Shown here: in pieces, positions 22,065 to 30,974 of the stretch | How the letters are laid out: each line of letters starts with the position of its first letter | How positions within the stretch are numbered: the first letter of the stretch is position 1 | Source: a virus | Strand: one strand, 5' to 3' | DNA: 41,235 nt | Virus record (IMG/VR): IMGVR_UViG_3300017528_000210 | Location: 1 to 41,235 of that record | Notes under the pieces: generated by a model | The model's input: the letters and a program-made list of their open reading frames with translations, nothing else | Database searches by the model: none | What the model was told of the DNA's origin: nothing | Translations under genes and position numbers: made by a program

Positions 22065-22214
22065 TTAGTGAGGGAATGGTTTGGCAGCGCTGAGGAGGAT
22101 ACAGATGGCGACGAGGATGACGGCTACGCCGAGGGTGGGGGCGCCGGGGTAGTAGCTGACGATTGCGAGGATGAGGGCGATGATGGCGAGTATGAATACG
22201 GGGTTAGTGAGCAT
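22065..22214 (-). CDS. 49-residue two-TM protein, holin candidate
   Basis: NPVFILAIIALILAIVSYY and TLGVAVILVAICILL are two membrane helices joined by PGAP. It starts 4 bases before the stop of the lipoprotein gene is completed on the same strand and is the last gene of the late operon, after a GH75-like enzyme. Size, topology and position suit a class II holin, but no family is recognised. Confidence 0.55.
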   Translation of the reverse strand: MLTNPVFILAIIALILAIVSYYPGAPTLGVAVILVAICILLSAAKPFPH

Positions 22215-22218
22215 GGGT

Positions 22219-24219
22219 TTACTTTCTTTCTGTTGGGGTTGGTGGGACGAAGATGTTGAGGAGGTCGCCTGGGTGGAGGATGAGGGTGATGGGGGAAGGT
22301 GCGGCCGACGCAGTGGGGACAGGAGTAGCTGTAGGGGTGGCCGTGGGGGTTGGCGTTGCAACAGCAGTTGGAGCAGGAGTCGGCGTTGATGCCGGAGCTG
22401 GCGTTTCTGTTGGCGCAGGGTTGGGTGTTGGCGTGACATAAGGGGTGGCGGTCGGTGACGCCGAAGGTTGAGGCGTGCCGGTCGAGATCGGCGTGGGAGA
22501 AGGTCCACCACCGCCGCCAAGGGTCAAAGGGTGCGGGTAAGAGAAAGTGCCAGTGTATTGCTCGCCATTGCGAGTTGCGTCGTACGTATTTTTCACTTGT
22601 TCTGGGGTGGAATCTTTGGGGAAGGCGTTGCCGAGGTTGAAGTAATCTCGTCCTTGTCGTATTGTGGAATAACCCGTGTTAAAGCCGAGTTCCTCCTGTG
22701 GGGAGTCTTGATGAAAGTTGTTCCATGAATAACACGGTTCACTAACAGGATGCGGGTAGCCTGGTTGGCCTGTTTCGTGGAGGACAACTTCGCTTTTGAG
22801 AACATCCTGTTGATCGGTGCGGCCCCAGCCGCATCCGTCCATGACGATCAGCACTTTGCGGATTTCGTAACGGTTTCCTGGCGCAAAAACAAGTTTATTG
22901 TTCTGCGTTTGCACCGGATCATAAAATATCTGCGTGGCATCATTTCCCCTGATCCGGCTGCCATAGCACATGGGCGCTAGGGCATCCGGGTTATGAATGC
23001 TGTATCCTGCCCATTGGTTCGTGCTCCATGCGGCTTTTGTGTCCTGCATCGTGCCGGCTGCCATTTGAGTGGTCGCAGTGCCAGCCGCAAAGACATGAGA
23101 AGCGTTGCCCTCAACGAAAGTTTCGGTTCCTTCGGTATCGTTTGCGTCCCAGACACTGGTTCCGTCGCTTGTTCCCCACAACGGGTGTGTGCTTTGTTCG
23201 CCCGTCGTTCGGAAATTAGTCAGGCTGAAACCGACTCCGGCCTGGCTAATCGGCCCGATAAGGATGTTGTCATGGATCATGTTAGCTCCGCCGCGCGATC
23301 CGCCAAACCCGTTGGAAGTTGAGCCTGTAACATCAAACGTGTTGTCATAAACCTCCTTGGCTCGCACCCCGCGGCTGCCTGCTTCGGTGCCATGATCCGC
23401 GATGACCCCCCGGATGACGTAGTTGTGCCGGAACACGAACCGCCCGCCCATGACGCTATCGGTTACCCCGGTTGCCTGGGTTCCGGTTCGCTTAAACGTG
23501 TTGTCTTCAATAAACCAGAATTTGTCGGTGCCGAAGTATGGCGGAGCTTCAAAAGCGCCATTGCCCAGTGTGCGGTCCGCACCGCCAAAAGTAGCGTGAT
23601 AAATCAGGAACCCGTTTGCCTGCCCGGTAAACTCGAACAAATTATGATCGGTAACCCCATACACCCAGCCGCTGGGCCCAATGACCTGGGCGAGGGCGAG
23701 GTTTCCAAAATGGCAGTGATCTATTCTGACCGCGGTAGCCGGGTCAGGCGGCGTGTTTGTTATCCTGAAACCGGGGTTGTTGGGTTTTCCTGTTGCGCTG
23801 CCGACCAGGAAGGAAATGCCCGTCATCCTGGTCAGTTTTGACCCCGACGCGGTGATGCTGACAAACGGGTAATTGCCGCTGCGTGGAAGATCGTCTTTAA
23901 TAATCGTGTTATCGGTTGCAGCGCAATCGCTTTTTCCTGCGTTCGCTATTCCCGTGTTTCCCTGCAAAGTGATTGCTTTGGTGATAAACAGACCTTTTGT
24001 CCAGCTCGCTGTGCCGGCAGGGATCGTGACGGTGTCGCCATCTAAAGCCTGATCGATCGCGGCTTGAACGTCGGCCTGTTCGCAGGTGGCGGCCGCAATC
24101 GTGAGATGCGCACGCGGCTTGCAGCCGGAGAGCGCAAAGAGCAATCCTGCTCCGCATAAAGCTACGCAGGACAAGGTTAATACTTCGAAGCTTCGTAGAA
24201 GCGTAGTAGTATGTTTCAT
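22219..24219 (-). CDS. Beta-helix lipoprotein with a Pro/Thr tail and repeat-derived leader
   Basis: 666 residues from ATG at 24219. A signal-like leader ends in LSGCKP, a lipobox. Residues ~45-560 look like a right-handed parallel beta-helix (pectate-lyase-like: TFDVTGSTSNGFGG, NMIHDNILIGP), then a 100-residue Pro/Thr/Ala linker (TPTPTATPT style) and a short end domain. It may be a secreted or membrane-anchored polysaccharide-binding protein, a host-lysogen moron, or a tail spike whose leader is an insert. Leader residues from about 4 to 26 are translated from palindromic repeats. Confidence 0.7.
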   Translation of the reverse strand: MKHTTTLLRSFEVLTLSCVALCGAGLLFALSGCKPRAHLTIAAATCEQADVQAAIDQALDGDTVTIPAGTASWTKGLFITKAITLQGNTGIANAGKSDCAATDNTIIKDDLPRSGNYPFVSITASGSKLTRMTGISFLVGSATGKPNNPGFRITNTPPDPATAVRIDHCHFGNLALAQVIGPSGWVYGVTDHNLFEFTGQANGFLIYHATFGGADRTLGNGAFEAPPYFGTDKFWFIEDNTFKRTGTQATGVTDSVMGGRFVFRHNYVIRGVIADHGTEAGSRGVRAKEVYDNTFDVTGSTSNGFGGSRGGANMIHDNILIGPISQAGVGFSLTNFRTTGEQSTHPLWGTSDGTSVWDANDTEGTETFVEGNASHVFAAGTATTQMAAGTMQDTKAAWSTNQWAGYSIHNPDALAPMCYGSRIRGNDATQIFYDPVQTQNNKLVFAPGNRYEIRKVLIVMDGCGWGRTDQQDVLKSEVVLHETGQPGYPHPVSEPCYSWNNFHQDSPQEELGFNTGYSTIRQGRDYFNLGNAFPKDSTPEQVKNTYDATRNGEQYTGTFSYPHPLTLGGGGGPSPTPISTGTPQPSASPTATPYVTPTPNPAPTETPAPASTPTPAPTAVATPTPTATPTATPVPTASAAPSPITLILHPGDLLNIFVPPTPTERK
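24143..24213. repeat. Palindromic repeat, copy 8 (two units), encodes the lipoprotein leader
   Basis: TCCTGCTCCGC...GCGTAGCAGGA-type unit at 24144-24173 and a TACTTCGAAGC...TAGTAGTAT unit at 24179-24213, translated on the minus strand. Confidence 0.88.
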
Positions 24220-24220
24220 G

Positions 24221-24730
24221 TTATGAGGGTTGTAGTTTGTAGGTGATGCCATCAACTTTTGCCGGGATACCCGGCCAAATGACGTAGGCAATGATGGAAG
24301 CGTCTGTGCCCCCCGAGTTGGGGTTGCCTGAGAGGCCGCAGCGCCTTGCGGCTTCCACGCTTGCTTCCCCGATCTTGTCGGCCGGCCCTTCGTCGCCCAC
24401 GATCGCCGGCGTGCAGAGTCCGTTCTCGAGGTTGAGGACGACTCCCTGACAACCCATCACTACGGGGTCAACGCCGTAGCGGATCATGGGAGGGACGACA
24501 ATGTAAGGGACTTCGTACGGGTTAAGGTATTTGCCGTTGTTGTAGTAAGCAGTCTGAGCTTGAAAATATAGATCATCGTCCGGGTTGCCTCCAGAGCCGT
24601 CGCAGCAGACAGTCATGTTAGCCCGCCATTGGACGCGCATCCTCGGGGAGTTAACGATATAGATCGTGCAATCCTCGAGGACGCCGAGGATATCGTCGCT
24701 CTCATCCGGTGTTATAGGTTCATCTTTCAT
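24221..24730 (-). CDS. GH75 (chitosanase-like) glycoside hydrolase, probable endolysin
   Basis: 169 residues. CDG at 43-45, VPYIVVPP at 74-81, AIVGDEGP (109-116) and KIGEASVEAA (119-128) match GH75. D113 and E122 keep the nine-residue spacing known for the catalytic pair of fungal GH75 chitosanase. In the late operon, after the tail genes and before a two-TM protein, it is the best candidate cell-wall hydrolase. No signal peptide, so a holin or Sec-independent release is expected. Whether it cuts peptidoglycan or chitosan-like polymer is unknown. Confidence 0.75.
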   Translation of the reverse strand: MKDEPITPDESDDILGVLEDCTIYIVNSPRMRVQWRANMTVCCDGSGGNPDDDLYFQAQTAYYNNGKYLNPYEVPYIVVPPMIRYGVDPVVMGCQGVVLNLENGLCTPAIVGDEGPADKIGEASVEAARRCGLSGNPNSGGTDASIIAYVIWPGIPAKVDGITYKLQPS

Positions 24731-24740
24731 GGTTGTTTCC

Positions 24741-24765
24741 CTCCTACGCTAAAGCTTCGGAGGAC
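24741..24765. repeat. Palindromic junction repeat, copy 9
   Basis: CTCCTACGCTAAAGCTTCGGAGGA, single hairpin, overlapping the 3' end of the coiled-coil membrane gene just upstream of the GH75 gene. Confidence 0.9.
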
Positions 24766-25195
24766 TTTGCCTTTCTCGTTCCAGCGCTTCAATCTTTACC
24801 TTCAAAACGTTGATTTCTTTGGTGTCCTCGTATAGCTCCTGCAATCGTTCTTCGCCCCATCGGTGACTCTTTATGTAGTCCAAGTCATCCGCCATCTTGT
24901 TTATTCGCTCTGGATTTATGAAGCCGGAAAGCCGGTTTTCTAGCTTTTCCAATCGTGCATACTGTTGCGCCTGTTCCTTCACATATTGAATATGGAAAAT
25001 CTCGAAGGATAACGTGCCTTTGCTATCCATGCGCTCAATGCGCGGAGCCATTTCGTTTTTCCACACCACGACGTCGTTGATCTTCTGGCTGTTGCGACCC
25101 AAAATGAATGCCGCGACAACGACTCCGACAATGAACGAGAGAATCTGTTTGCCGATCCCCATCCAAAGTTCTTTGGAGCCGTTGCGCAGTGTCAT
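24749..25195 (-). CDS. Membrane-anchored coiled-coil protein
   Basis: 148 residues. One TM (ILSFIVGVVVAAFILG, residues ~18-33) is followed by ~110 helical residues with heptads (MAPRIERMDSKG ... RLEKLENRLSGF ... KVKIEALERER). Topology is like an inner-membrane spanin or a holin partner in this lysis-like cluster, but a coupled outer-membrane spanin is not seen. ATGA overlap with the DUF6496-like gene. Confidence 0.6.
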   Translation of the reverse strand: MTLRNGSKELWMGIGKQILSFIVGVVVAAFILGRNSQKINDVVVWKNEMAPRIERMDSKGTLSFEIFHIQYVKEQAQQYARLEKLENRLSGFINPERINKMADDLDYIKSHRWGEERLQELYEDTKEINVLKVKIEALERERQSPPKL

Positions 25196-25365
25196 TTTTT
25201 GTTCTTCCTGGCTTGCCTTTGTGTGTTAAGAGCTACTGCGACCGCTTGTTTGTTTGCTTTCTCTTTGCCATACTTCGACAGCGTTGCTTTGTAGGTGTTG
25301 CCGGTGTGAAATTCCTTGATGTTTTTACTGACCGCTTTTTTTGATGTGCTTTTTGTTAGTGGCAT
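25192..25365 (-). CDS. DUF6496-like small basic protein
   Basis: 57 residues. GNTYKATLSKYGKEKANKQA then VAVALNTQRQARKNKK is the signature of DUF6496-type proteins (KVTSRKQAIAIAL). Function unknown; often near phage lysis or tail genes. Its stop overlaps the next start. Confidence 0.65.
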   Translation of the reverse strand: MPLTKSTSKKAVSKNIKEFHTGNTYKATLSKYGKEKANKQAVAVALNTQRQARKNKK

Positions 25366-25390
25366 GTTAGTTGTTCCTGCTATTCGTTAG

Positions 25391-28057
25391 TTATGGTGGA
25401 AGGCCGCCGCCTCCGCCGCCAGGGTTGCCTCCCCCGCTTCCCTGGACTTTTGTGTTATCAAACCAGGCATGATTCGAGTCGTCCATGCCCGCGGCGCTTG
25501 CCCAGTATTCGAGCGTATCGCCGCCGGCCGTGCAGTTGAGATGAACGGGCACAGAGTAGTTTTGTGTCACGCCTCCGTTCAGAGAATAATGAATGACTGA
25601 ACCAGCAGTCACTGCGGTCAACGTAAGGTTGCCGGCAGTGTGCCCTTTGCTCCCTGAGAAACTGCGCGACGGCGCCCCGGCTTGCTGGGTTGGCGCGGGT
25701 TGCCCAGGTATCTGTTGCACTTTAGTGTAAGTAAAAATTGCTTCCGGCGAACTGCGGCCGTTGGCGGCCGTAAACCGCACCCGGATCACCGCGCTCTTGT
25801 TGAGGTATCCAGCTATGTAGGTCGAGCCGCTTCGCGCCCATAGGACGCTCGAACGGGTCACTTCTGTCCCGTCTGCAGTGAAACGAAGGTCGAACCCCGC
25901 AGGCGGCTGAGAGGGAAGTGGCGCCACAACCCCGACAAACGGGCCGCCCGCAGGCGAGAGAGTCGGCGCCGGCACAGGATTAAACCCCGTCACCGTGTAA
26001 CTGATTGGAGTGACCGTGCTAAGATCATAATCAGCGTCCACAGTAAAAGGTTGAATCTTGAACAGCACAGTCGCGCCCGGCTCAAATCCCACATTGTCCA
26101 GAATGTGAAGATCCGCCCTGGGAATATAATACGCGACCGTGCCTGCCGGATATGATCCAACCGATGTGCCAAGACGCGCCCTGGCCCAGTAAATCTGTTT
26201 GTATCCGTTCGCGTAAGCAGCGATCGCTCCCACCGAGCAAATTTCGTTGCCGACAAAACAAAGCAGCGTATCATCGTTCACTTGCGCAACCGTCTGCGGT
26301 AACACGATCTCATCATGGTTCGGCCCGTAAATGTTCCACCACGCACTCGTAGAAGCAGTCCCTGTGTCTGCTGCCAGCACTCCGAACGCCCCAAAATTGT
26401 TGCTGCTTGAAAGGCATTGATACGTGGCACCATTATCAAAGCTTGCCCAGATCCGGTAGCCTATGACTTCCACATTTCCCTTGATCGACAGGCAGGCAAT
26501 CTGGGTCAGGAACTTCTTGTCCAATAACGTGTACGGAACTTCCACCACCCGCGAGTTCCAGATGGCCCGCGGCCCCATCACAAACCCGCCCGGCCCCTGA
26601 AACCCAGGCGGAATATAAAGACTCGGCCATACGCTCCGTTCCCATTCCACCGTCATCGTCGCCACCGCAGAATTGTCGGCAGCGTGTTCCACTTCCAGGA
26701 GCCGCATATACCACTGCAGCCCGTAGAAGGCGCTCTCGTAAAAGAACACGCTGCCGGGTAAGGCATTGTTGTTATCCAGCCATTCACGGCGGACATGGAG
26801 ATCGCCTTTTGCAGTTGGCAATGCCAGGATCGCCCCATACTCACGCGCGTAACGCTTGGCGAGGTTCGCATCAGTAATCCACGGCCGCTGCAACACGCTG
26901 GGGCGTGGACTCCCTGTAATGCGGAAATTGTTCGGGTCACGATAGCTTTGCGCGTAGGTGTTGAAATGATGATCCCGATCGGCGTACACAACTGAGAGTT
27001 CGTTGATCGTTGGACCCCACCCGGTCGGCTCCAGTTCGGGGTCGCCCAGCAAATCATCGTCAGTCAAGGTTCCGACACTTGTCACCGCGCCATGCACCCA
27101 ATAACCAACTTCAATCTGACCGCCATTGTTGCGGATCCACCCATCATAATATTCAAGGAGATTCGCCACAGCCTGCCGGAAATCGTCCTGCTGCGTGATC
27201 AAGACCGAAAGCCGCGCGCCCTGCGCTTCAAGCGCGTTAAAAAGGTTCGTGAAAGACGCGGTCACAAGCTGCGTCTCAGGCAACGCCATCCCGAACCGCG
27301 TGTCGGTAAGCCAGTCATACAACACCGCCGCCGGGTTCACTCCTTTATCATCTGAAGCTTTGAATGTCCCTCCGACAAACGGGCAGCCCCGTTTTAGTTC
27401 GAGAAGGATATTTGGCACTGATGTGCGGTTGCGCCCAAGTTTCCAATCCTTGAATACCGCGTAACATTGCCCGCGGTAAGCGGGATGTTGATCGTAGTGA
27501 CCGCTGAAGGGATCGGTATCGCCGGCGGCGAATTGGGGATTCCCCGTCTTATTTGCGCCGTCATTAGGCGGGTACGTCGTCTTGTCCTGCTTGTTACCCC
27601 CGCCAATCGGCGCCTGACGCACATTGAGTAACACGTTGTCGATCGGCTGGCTTTCATCGCCCCAGTAGAGGTGGATCGTCCCGCGCTTATCAATTGTGAT
27701 GACTTCCTTGTGCGCCTGCCCCCTTTGAATGTTGCCGCTCCAAATGATGTCCGAATCAAGAATCACCTTGTAAACCGCGTTTACCGGGTTGCGCCCACCC
27801 ATGCAGAACATCAATGCGAAATCCGCAAAATACTTGTAACTGCTGACCTGGCCGTCTTCACCTTTTTGCGTCTGAGTCGAAATTGGCTTTGCCTTGGCAT
27901 TGTAGGCGGGAGTAATGTAATTGCCGGCCACATAAACCCGGCCGGCCAGATATGGGACCGGCACCGCTTGCTGGTTCGAGTTGATCGCGTCATCAGAGAT
28001 GTTCGCCAGCTTCTTTGGCACCTGATCCTGTGGCGCGGTGTTGGCGAAGAAACTCAC
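25391..28057 (-). CDS. Tail hub / host-specificity J-like protein
   Basis: 888 residues. The N-terminal ~450 residues (PVPYLAGRVYVAGNYITPAY, LFNALEAQGARLSVLITQQD, LLEYYDGWIRNNGGQIEVGY) resemble GTA-like/PF13550-type tail tip proteins related to lambda J. Residues ~600-690 look FN3-like. Residues ~695-780 (LSPAGGPFVG ... FTADGTEVTRSS ... AANGRSSPEAIFTY) resemble the CHB_HEX_C_1 beta-sandwich. The C-terminus is Gly/Pro-rich. Likely the central tail-tip hub with an attached carbohydrate-binding arm. Confidence 0.75.
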   Translation of the reverse strand: MSFFANTAPQDQVPKKLANISDDAINSNQQAVPVPYLAGRVYVAGNYITPAYNAKAKPISTQTQKGEDGQVSSYKYFADFALMFCMGGRNPVNAVYKVILDSDIIWSGNIQRGQAHKEVITIDKRGTIHLYWGDESQPIDNVLLNVRQAPIGGGNKQDKTTYPPNDGANKTGNPQFAAGDTDPFSGHYDQHPAYRGQCYAVFKDWKLGRNRTSVPNILLELKRGCPFVGGTFKASDDKGVNPAAVLYDWLTDTRFGMALPETQLVTASFTNLFNALEAQGARLSVLITQQDDFRQAVANLLEYYDGWIRNNGGQIEVGYWVHGAVTSVGTLTDDDLLGDPELEPTGWGPTINELSVVYADRDHHFNTYAQSYRDPNNFRITGSPRPSVLQRPWITDANLAKRYAREYGAILALPTAKGDLHVRREWLDNNNALPGSVFFYESAFYGLQWYMRLLEVEHAADNSAVATMTVEWERSVWPSLYIPPGFQGPGGFVMGPRAIWNSRVVEVPYTLLDKKFLTQIACLSIKGNVEVIGYRIWASFDNGATYQCLSSSNNFGAFGVLAADTGTASTSAWWNIYGPNHDEIVLPQTVAQVNDDTLLCFVGNEICSVGAIAAYANGYKQIYWARARLGTSVGSYPAGTVAYYIPRADLHILDNVGFEPGATVLFKIQPFTVDADYDLSTVTPISYTVTGFNPVPAPTLSPAGGPFVGVVAPLPSQPPAGFDLRFTADGTEVTRSSVLWARSGSTYIAGYLNKSAVIRVRFTAANGRSSPEAIFTYTKVQQIPGQPAPTQQAGAPSRSFSGSKGHTAGNLTLTAVTAGSVIHYSLNGGVTQNYSVPVHLNCTAGGDTLEYWASAAGMDDSNHAWFDNTKVQGSGGGNPGGGGGGLPP

Positions 28058-28809
28058 GGAGAATTCTCCGTTTCTGTTGCGGCTGCATCGCTCGAAGAGC
28101 GATGGCCGTCAGGTTTCAAACGGAACGCTGCCACCAGGTGAACACTGAAACTTGAATCCTGGATGGTCCCTTCGACTACTCCCAGACGGGGTAGCGCGTT
28201 TACAAAATGCAGATCGTCATCGTAGATGACCGGCATGTGAAAGAGTTCGCCGTGTCGCAAAACAAGGATGTCCCCAGCCTTAAAGAAATCACGCGGCGTT
28301 TCTGCGTTCGCATCTCGAACGCTTTCCGGCACCTCGAGCTCGACGAATAGTTCCGATAAGAGTTTGCTTTGCGGATCATCAGCACGCCCGCGCATCCAAT
28401 TTAAGACTTTGTCGCCGAACAAGTGGCTCTGGTAATCAGCAGGTTCCCGCGGGAAGTTCCACGGCTTGGTGGCGCCGATGCGCGCGTAGATCTCCTGCAC
28501 CAGCCCGATGCAATCGATGCCGCCACCTTTGACATCGAGTTTTGAGATATCAACGCCTTGCGCTTTGAGCTGGGCTTTCCCGGCCTCGATCCGGTCCTGG
28601 TAATAATGCCCAAACGGCGTGCCGATCCATGAGAGCGCTTCCTTTTTTAGGCGTTGCCTGGCAATCGGATTATCGAAGTAAGATGCCACCGCGCCTTCCG
28701 GTTTGAACGTCGACGCGGCATCACTTGACCGGGTTTCCGGCTGAGTCGCTTCCGTAAGGCCAGATTGTGATCGGCATGTGGCATCACCTTCCTTTCCTGG
28801 GTCACTCAT
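28054..28809 (-). CDS. NlpC/P60-type peptidoglycan hydrolase of the tail tip
   Basis: 251 residues. GGGIDCIGLVQEIYARIG supplies the catalytic Cys (C100); GELFHMPVIYDDDLHFVNA the likely His (H191). About 40 N-terminal residues are disordered. Genes in this place, between the distal tail protein and the hub, encode the cell-wall-opening enzyme of siphophages. ATGA overlaps at both ends show coupled translation. Confidence 0.85.
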   Translation of the reverse strand: MSDPGKEGDATCRSQSGLTEATQPETRSSDAASTFKPEGAVASYFDNPIARQRLKKEALSWIGTPFGHYYQDRIEAGKAQLKAQGVDISKLDVKGGGIDCIGLVQEIYARIGATKPWNFPREPADYQSHLFGDKVLNWMRGRADDPQSKLLSELFVELEVPESVRDANAETPRDFFKAGDILVLRHGELFHMPVIYDDDLHFVNALPRLGVVEGTIQDSSFSVHLVAAFRLKPDGHRSSSDAAATETENSP

Positions 28810-30908
28810 TTCTTCCCTCCAGATACCTGCTTGGGTTTCATCGCTTTGATGGTGGGATTCACGTTCGGGATGTAGGCGTGACCACCATAGTTAATGCGGT
28901 TATTAAACTTGGTGTCGCACTGGTCGATCGAGCCATCGTAACCGGGAAAAAAGCTGTAGGCCGGTTGGCCGCTGATTTTTAATAACGGCCGGTCGATGTG
29001 GAATGTTGGCCCGCTATTGTGCAGGATGCCGCGTCTTTCAAAGTTGGGCCCAAACCCGCTCGCTAATTCCATCCAGCCGCCGGCGAAATAGTCCGCAGGT
29101 TTACCCGCCGCGGCCCCGCTCACGGTGATCACCTGGCCGCCAGTGGCTGTAACCGTCCCGGTTATCTTGAACGCATCGGCCGGGAGATGCGTTGCATCAC
29201 TGAACTGGATGTAATTGTCGCTGGTCATTAAAAGGAACCGCGGAAACTTGCGGTCGAACAAATTCCCGAACGCGATCGCTTTGGCTTTGTAATCGCTGTC
29301 CACAGACCAGACATCGCCGTAAAAACGCACCTTCGCCGTGCTCGAGAGCGGCCGCTGCGCATCCACTTCCACAACGAAAAGAGTTAAGAGCCCGTCCAGC
29401 GCGAACGGCCAAAGCTTGTTGAGCGGGTTCCCGTCGAACTTGAAGCTTTTAAACTCGAGCGTTTCCTGGTCGAGTTTCAGCCCCGTCTTGATCTTGTCGA
29501 ACGAGAACGGCGCCGGCACCCATGTGCCGGCCCATGTGCCAGTTGGGATCGTGATCGTGTTTTCGTAACTGGTGAAATAAGAAATCTGGACGCCGGCCTC
29601 GATGAAGCAGAACAGATACGCAGGCTCCGGCAACGCCGCCGGCGGGTTCTCGTATTCGTGCGGCAACTCCACAAACTTCAGCTTGGTGGTCGCCAGATAT
29701 GGCGTCGTGTATTCCCATTCGAGGGTTGCTTCCTGGAACCGCGCCAGAAGCAAATGGCTAAGGATGGTGGTCGCCGCCGTGTGCGCATTGACGTTGGCAG
29801 TCGCGGTAAGATAAGATTGGTTCGCCGCCGGCGGCTCAAACGTTCCCGAAAGTGAATAAGGATCGATCGCGTTGTTCTGATCGATCAGTGCAATGTAAGG
29901 ATCGCCCGGTTGCGCTTCACGCACCGGATCAGTGAACTCGGTGTCTTCAACCGATATCTGTCTTGGGAAGCCCGGAACCGGCGTGTCAGCGCGCAAGCGC
30001 ATATCGCCGCGCCACGTCGGAACCATGAAGCGCAAGACCGGCCCGCGCATTGCTCGCCAGAAGCGTTCGATGCGGGAGATGTCGTCCCGCGTCGCCTGAT
30101 AAAATTCGAACTCTTGTCCCCGCGGTGTCCGGTGATCGTAAACCCGTTGTTGATCGTAACGCAGGAACCCGACCTGCTCGTAAATGATGTCAGGCATCTC
30201 CGTCCAATCGACGGGCTTACTGAAGTTCGGCTGCACGTTAAAGAGCGGTGTGTAGATGAACCGCTGGATGTGGCCGCCAACAACCGGGATAAACTGCGAA
30301 CTCGTGCTTAAACGCAGCGAAAACCCGCTCCGTTCTTTGAACGTCATCTCGACTTCCATCGTTTCGTCAGTGATCGATTCCGGCTGTGGCCGATCGCTGA
30401 GCCGGCCCCACATCAGGGGATACATGATCGTCCCAGCCGGCCACGCTTTTGTCACCCCCACACCACAGCTAAATGTACTGTTTTGAACGAAAGCGGCCAA
30501 AGTGCCGTTCACGATTTCCCACGTTGAAAAGTCGCTATTGGCAATGATCCAGAATGAACCCCAGCGCACTGGCACTTCGCGGAGGGCTATCGACGTCGCG
30601 CCTTGAACGATGGCATTGGTCAGTTCACAGCCATCCGGCCAGAGCGGCACGGCAAGAACTTCGCCGCGGATGCGGGTCAGAAAAATGCGCAGCTCTGCGG
30701 CGTCCGCCGCATTGGAAAGGTAACTCGTCCACTTCATCGTGTATCGGGACGATTGCGCAAATGCCCGGCGGCTTTCAGTGAACGTGATCGGTTCTTTCGC
30801 GATATCGGTGGGAAGATCCAGCGTCACCGTGACGGTGGACGACCAGTTTGGTTGCGCGACAATCAGCCCGATCGGTTCGAGATTGTAGGTAATGATCCTG
30901 GCGACCAT
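28806..30908 (-). CDS. Distal tail / minor tail protein (DUF2163/BR0599-like)
   Basis: 700 residues, beta-rich. Two similar blocks, TFTESRRAFAQSSRYTMKWT with FLTRIRGEVLAVPLWPDGCE and EFYQATRDDISRIERFWRAM with MRGPVLRFMVPTWRGDMRLR, recall the repeated immunoglobulin-like units of distal tail and BR0599/DUF2163 proteins. It lies right after the tape measure as expected. Start ATG in a TAGTATG repeat with GGAGGGCGGAG upstream. Confidence 0.65.
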   Translation of the reverse strand: MVARIITYNLEPIGLIVAQPNWSSTVTVTLDLPTDIAKEPITFTESRRAFAQSSRYTMKWTSYLSNAADAAELRIFLTRIRGEVLAVPLWPDGCELTNAIVQGATSIALREVPVRWGSFWIIANSDFSTWEIVNGTLAAFVQNSTFSCGVGVTKAWPAGTIMYPLMWGRLSDRPQPESITDETMEVEMTFKERSGFSLRLSTSSQFIPVVGGHIQRFIYTPLFNVQPNFSKPVDWTEMPDIIYEQVGFLRYDQQRVYDHRTPRGQEFEFYQATRDDISRIERFWRAMRGPVLRFMVPTWRGDMRLRADTPVPGFPRQISVEDTEFTDPVREAQPGDPYIALIDQNNAIDPYSLSGTFEPPAANQSYLTATANVNAHTAATTILSHLLLARFQEATLEWEYTTPYLATTKLKFVELPHEYENPPAALPEPAYLFCFIEAGVQISYFTSYENTITIPTGTWAGTWVPAPFSFDKIKTGLKLDQETLEFKSFKFDGNPLNKLWPFALDGLLTLFVVEVDAQRPLSSTAKVRFYGDVWSVDSDYKAKAIAFGNLFDRKFPRFLLMTSDNYIQFSDATHLPADAFKITGTVTATGGQVITVSGAAAGKPADYFAGGWMELASGFGPNFERRGILHNSGPTFHIDRPLLKISGQPAYSFFPGYDGSIDQCDTKFNNRINYGGHAYIPNVNPTIKAMKPKQVSGGKK

Positions 30909-30974
30909 ACTACTCCGCCCTCCGGGCTACGAAGTATGAATACTGCGAAGCTTTAGCGAAGCAGTACATACTAC
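30906..30974. repeat. Palindromic junction repeat, copy 10 (two units)
   Basis: TACTCCGCCCTCCGGGCTACGAAGTA-like unit and ACTGCGAAGCTTTAGCGAAGCAGT. Bridges the tape measure's TAG and the next gene's SD and ATG. Confidence 0.9.

Noticed and set aside
21981-22259. Asp/Glu/Gly-rich plus-strand ORF
   Set aside because: Antisense of the two-TM holin candidate and the end of the lipoprotein gene; composition is a mirror of hydrophobic codons.
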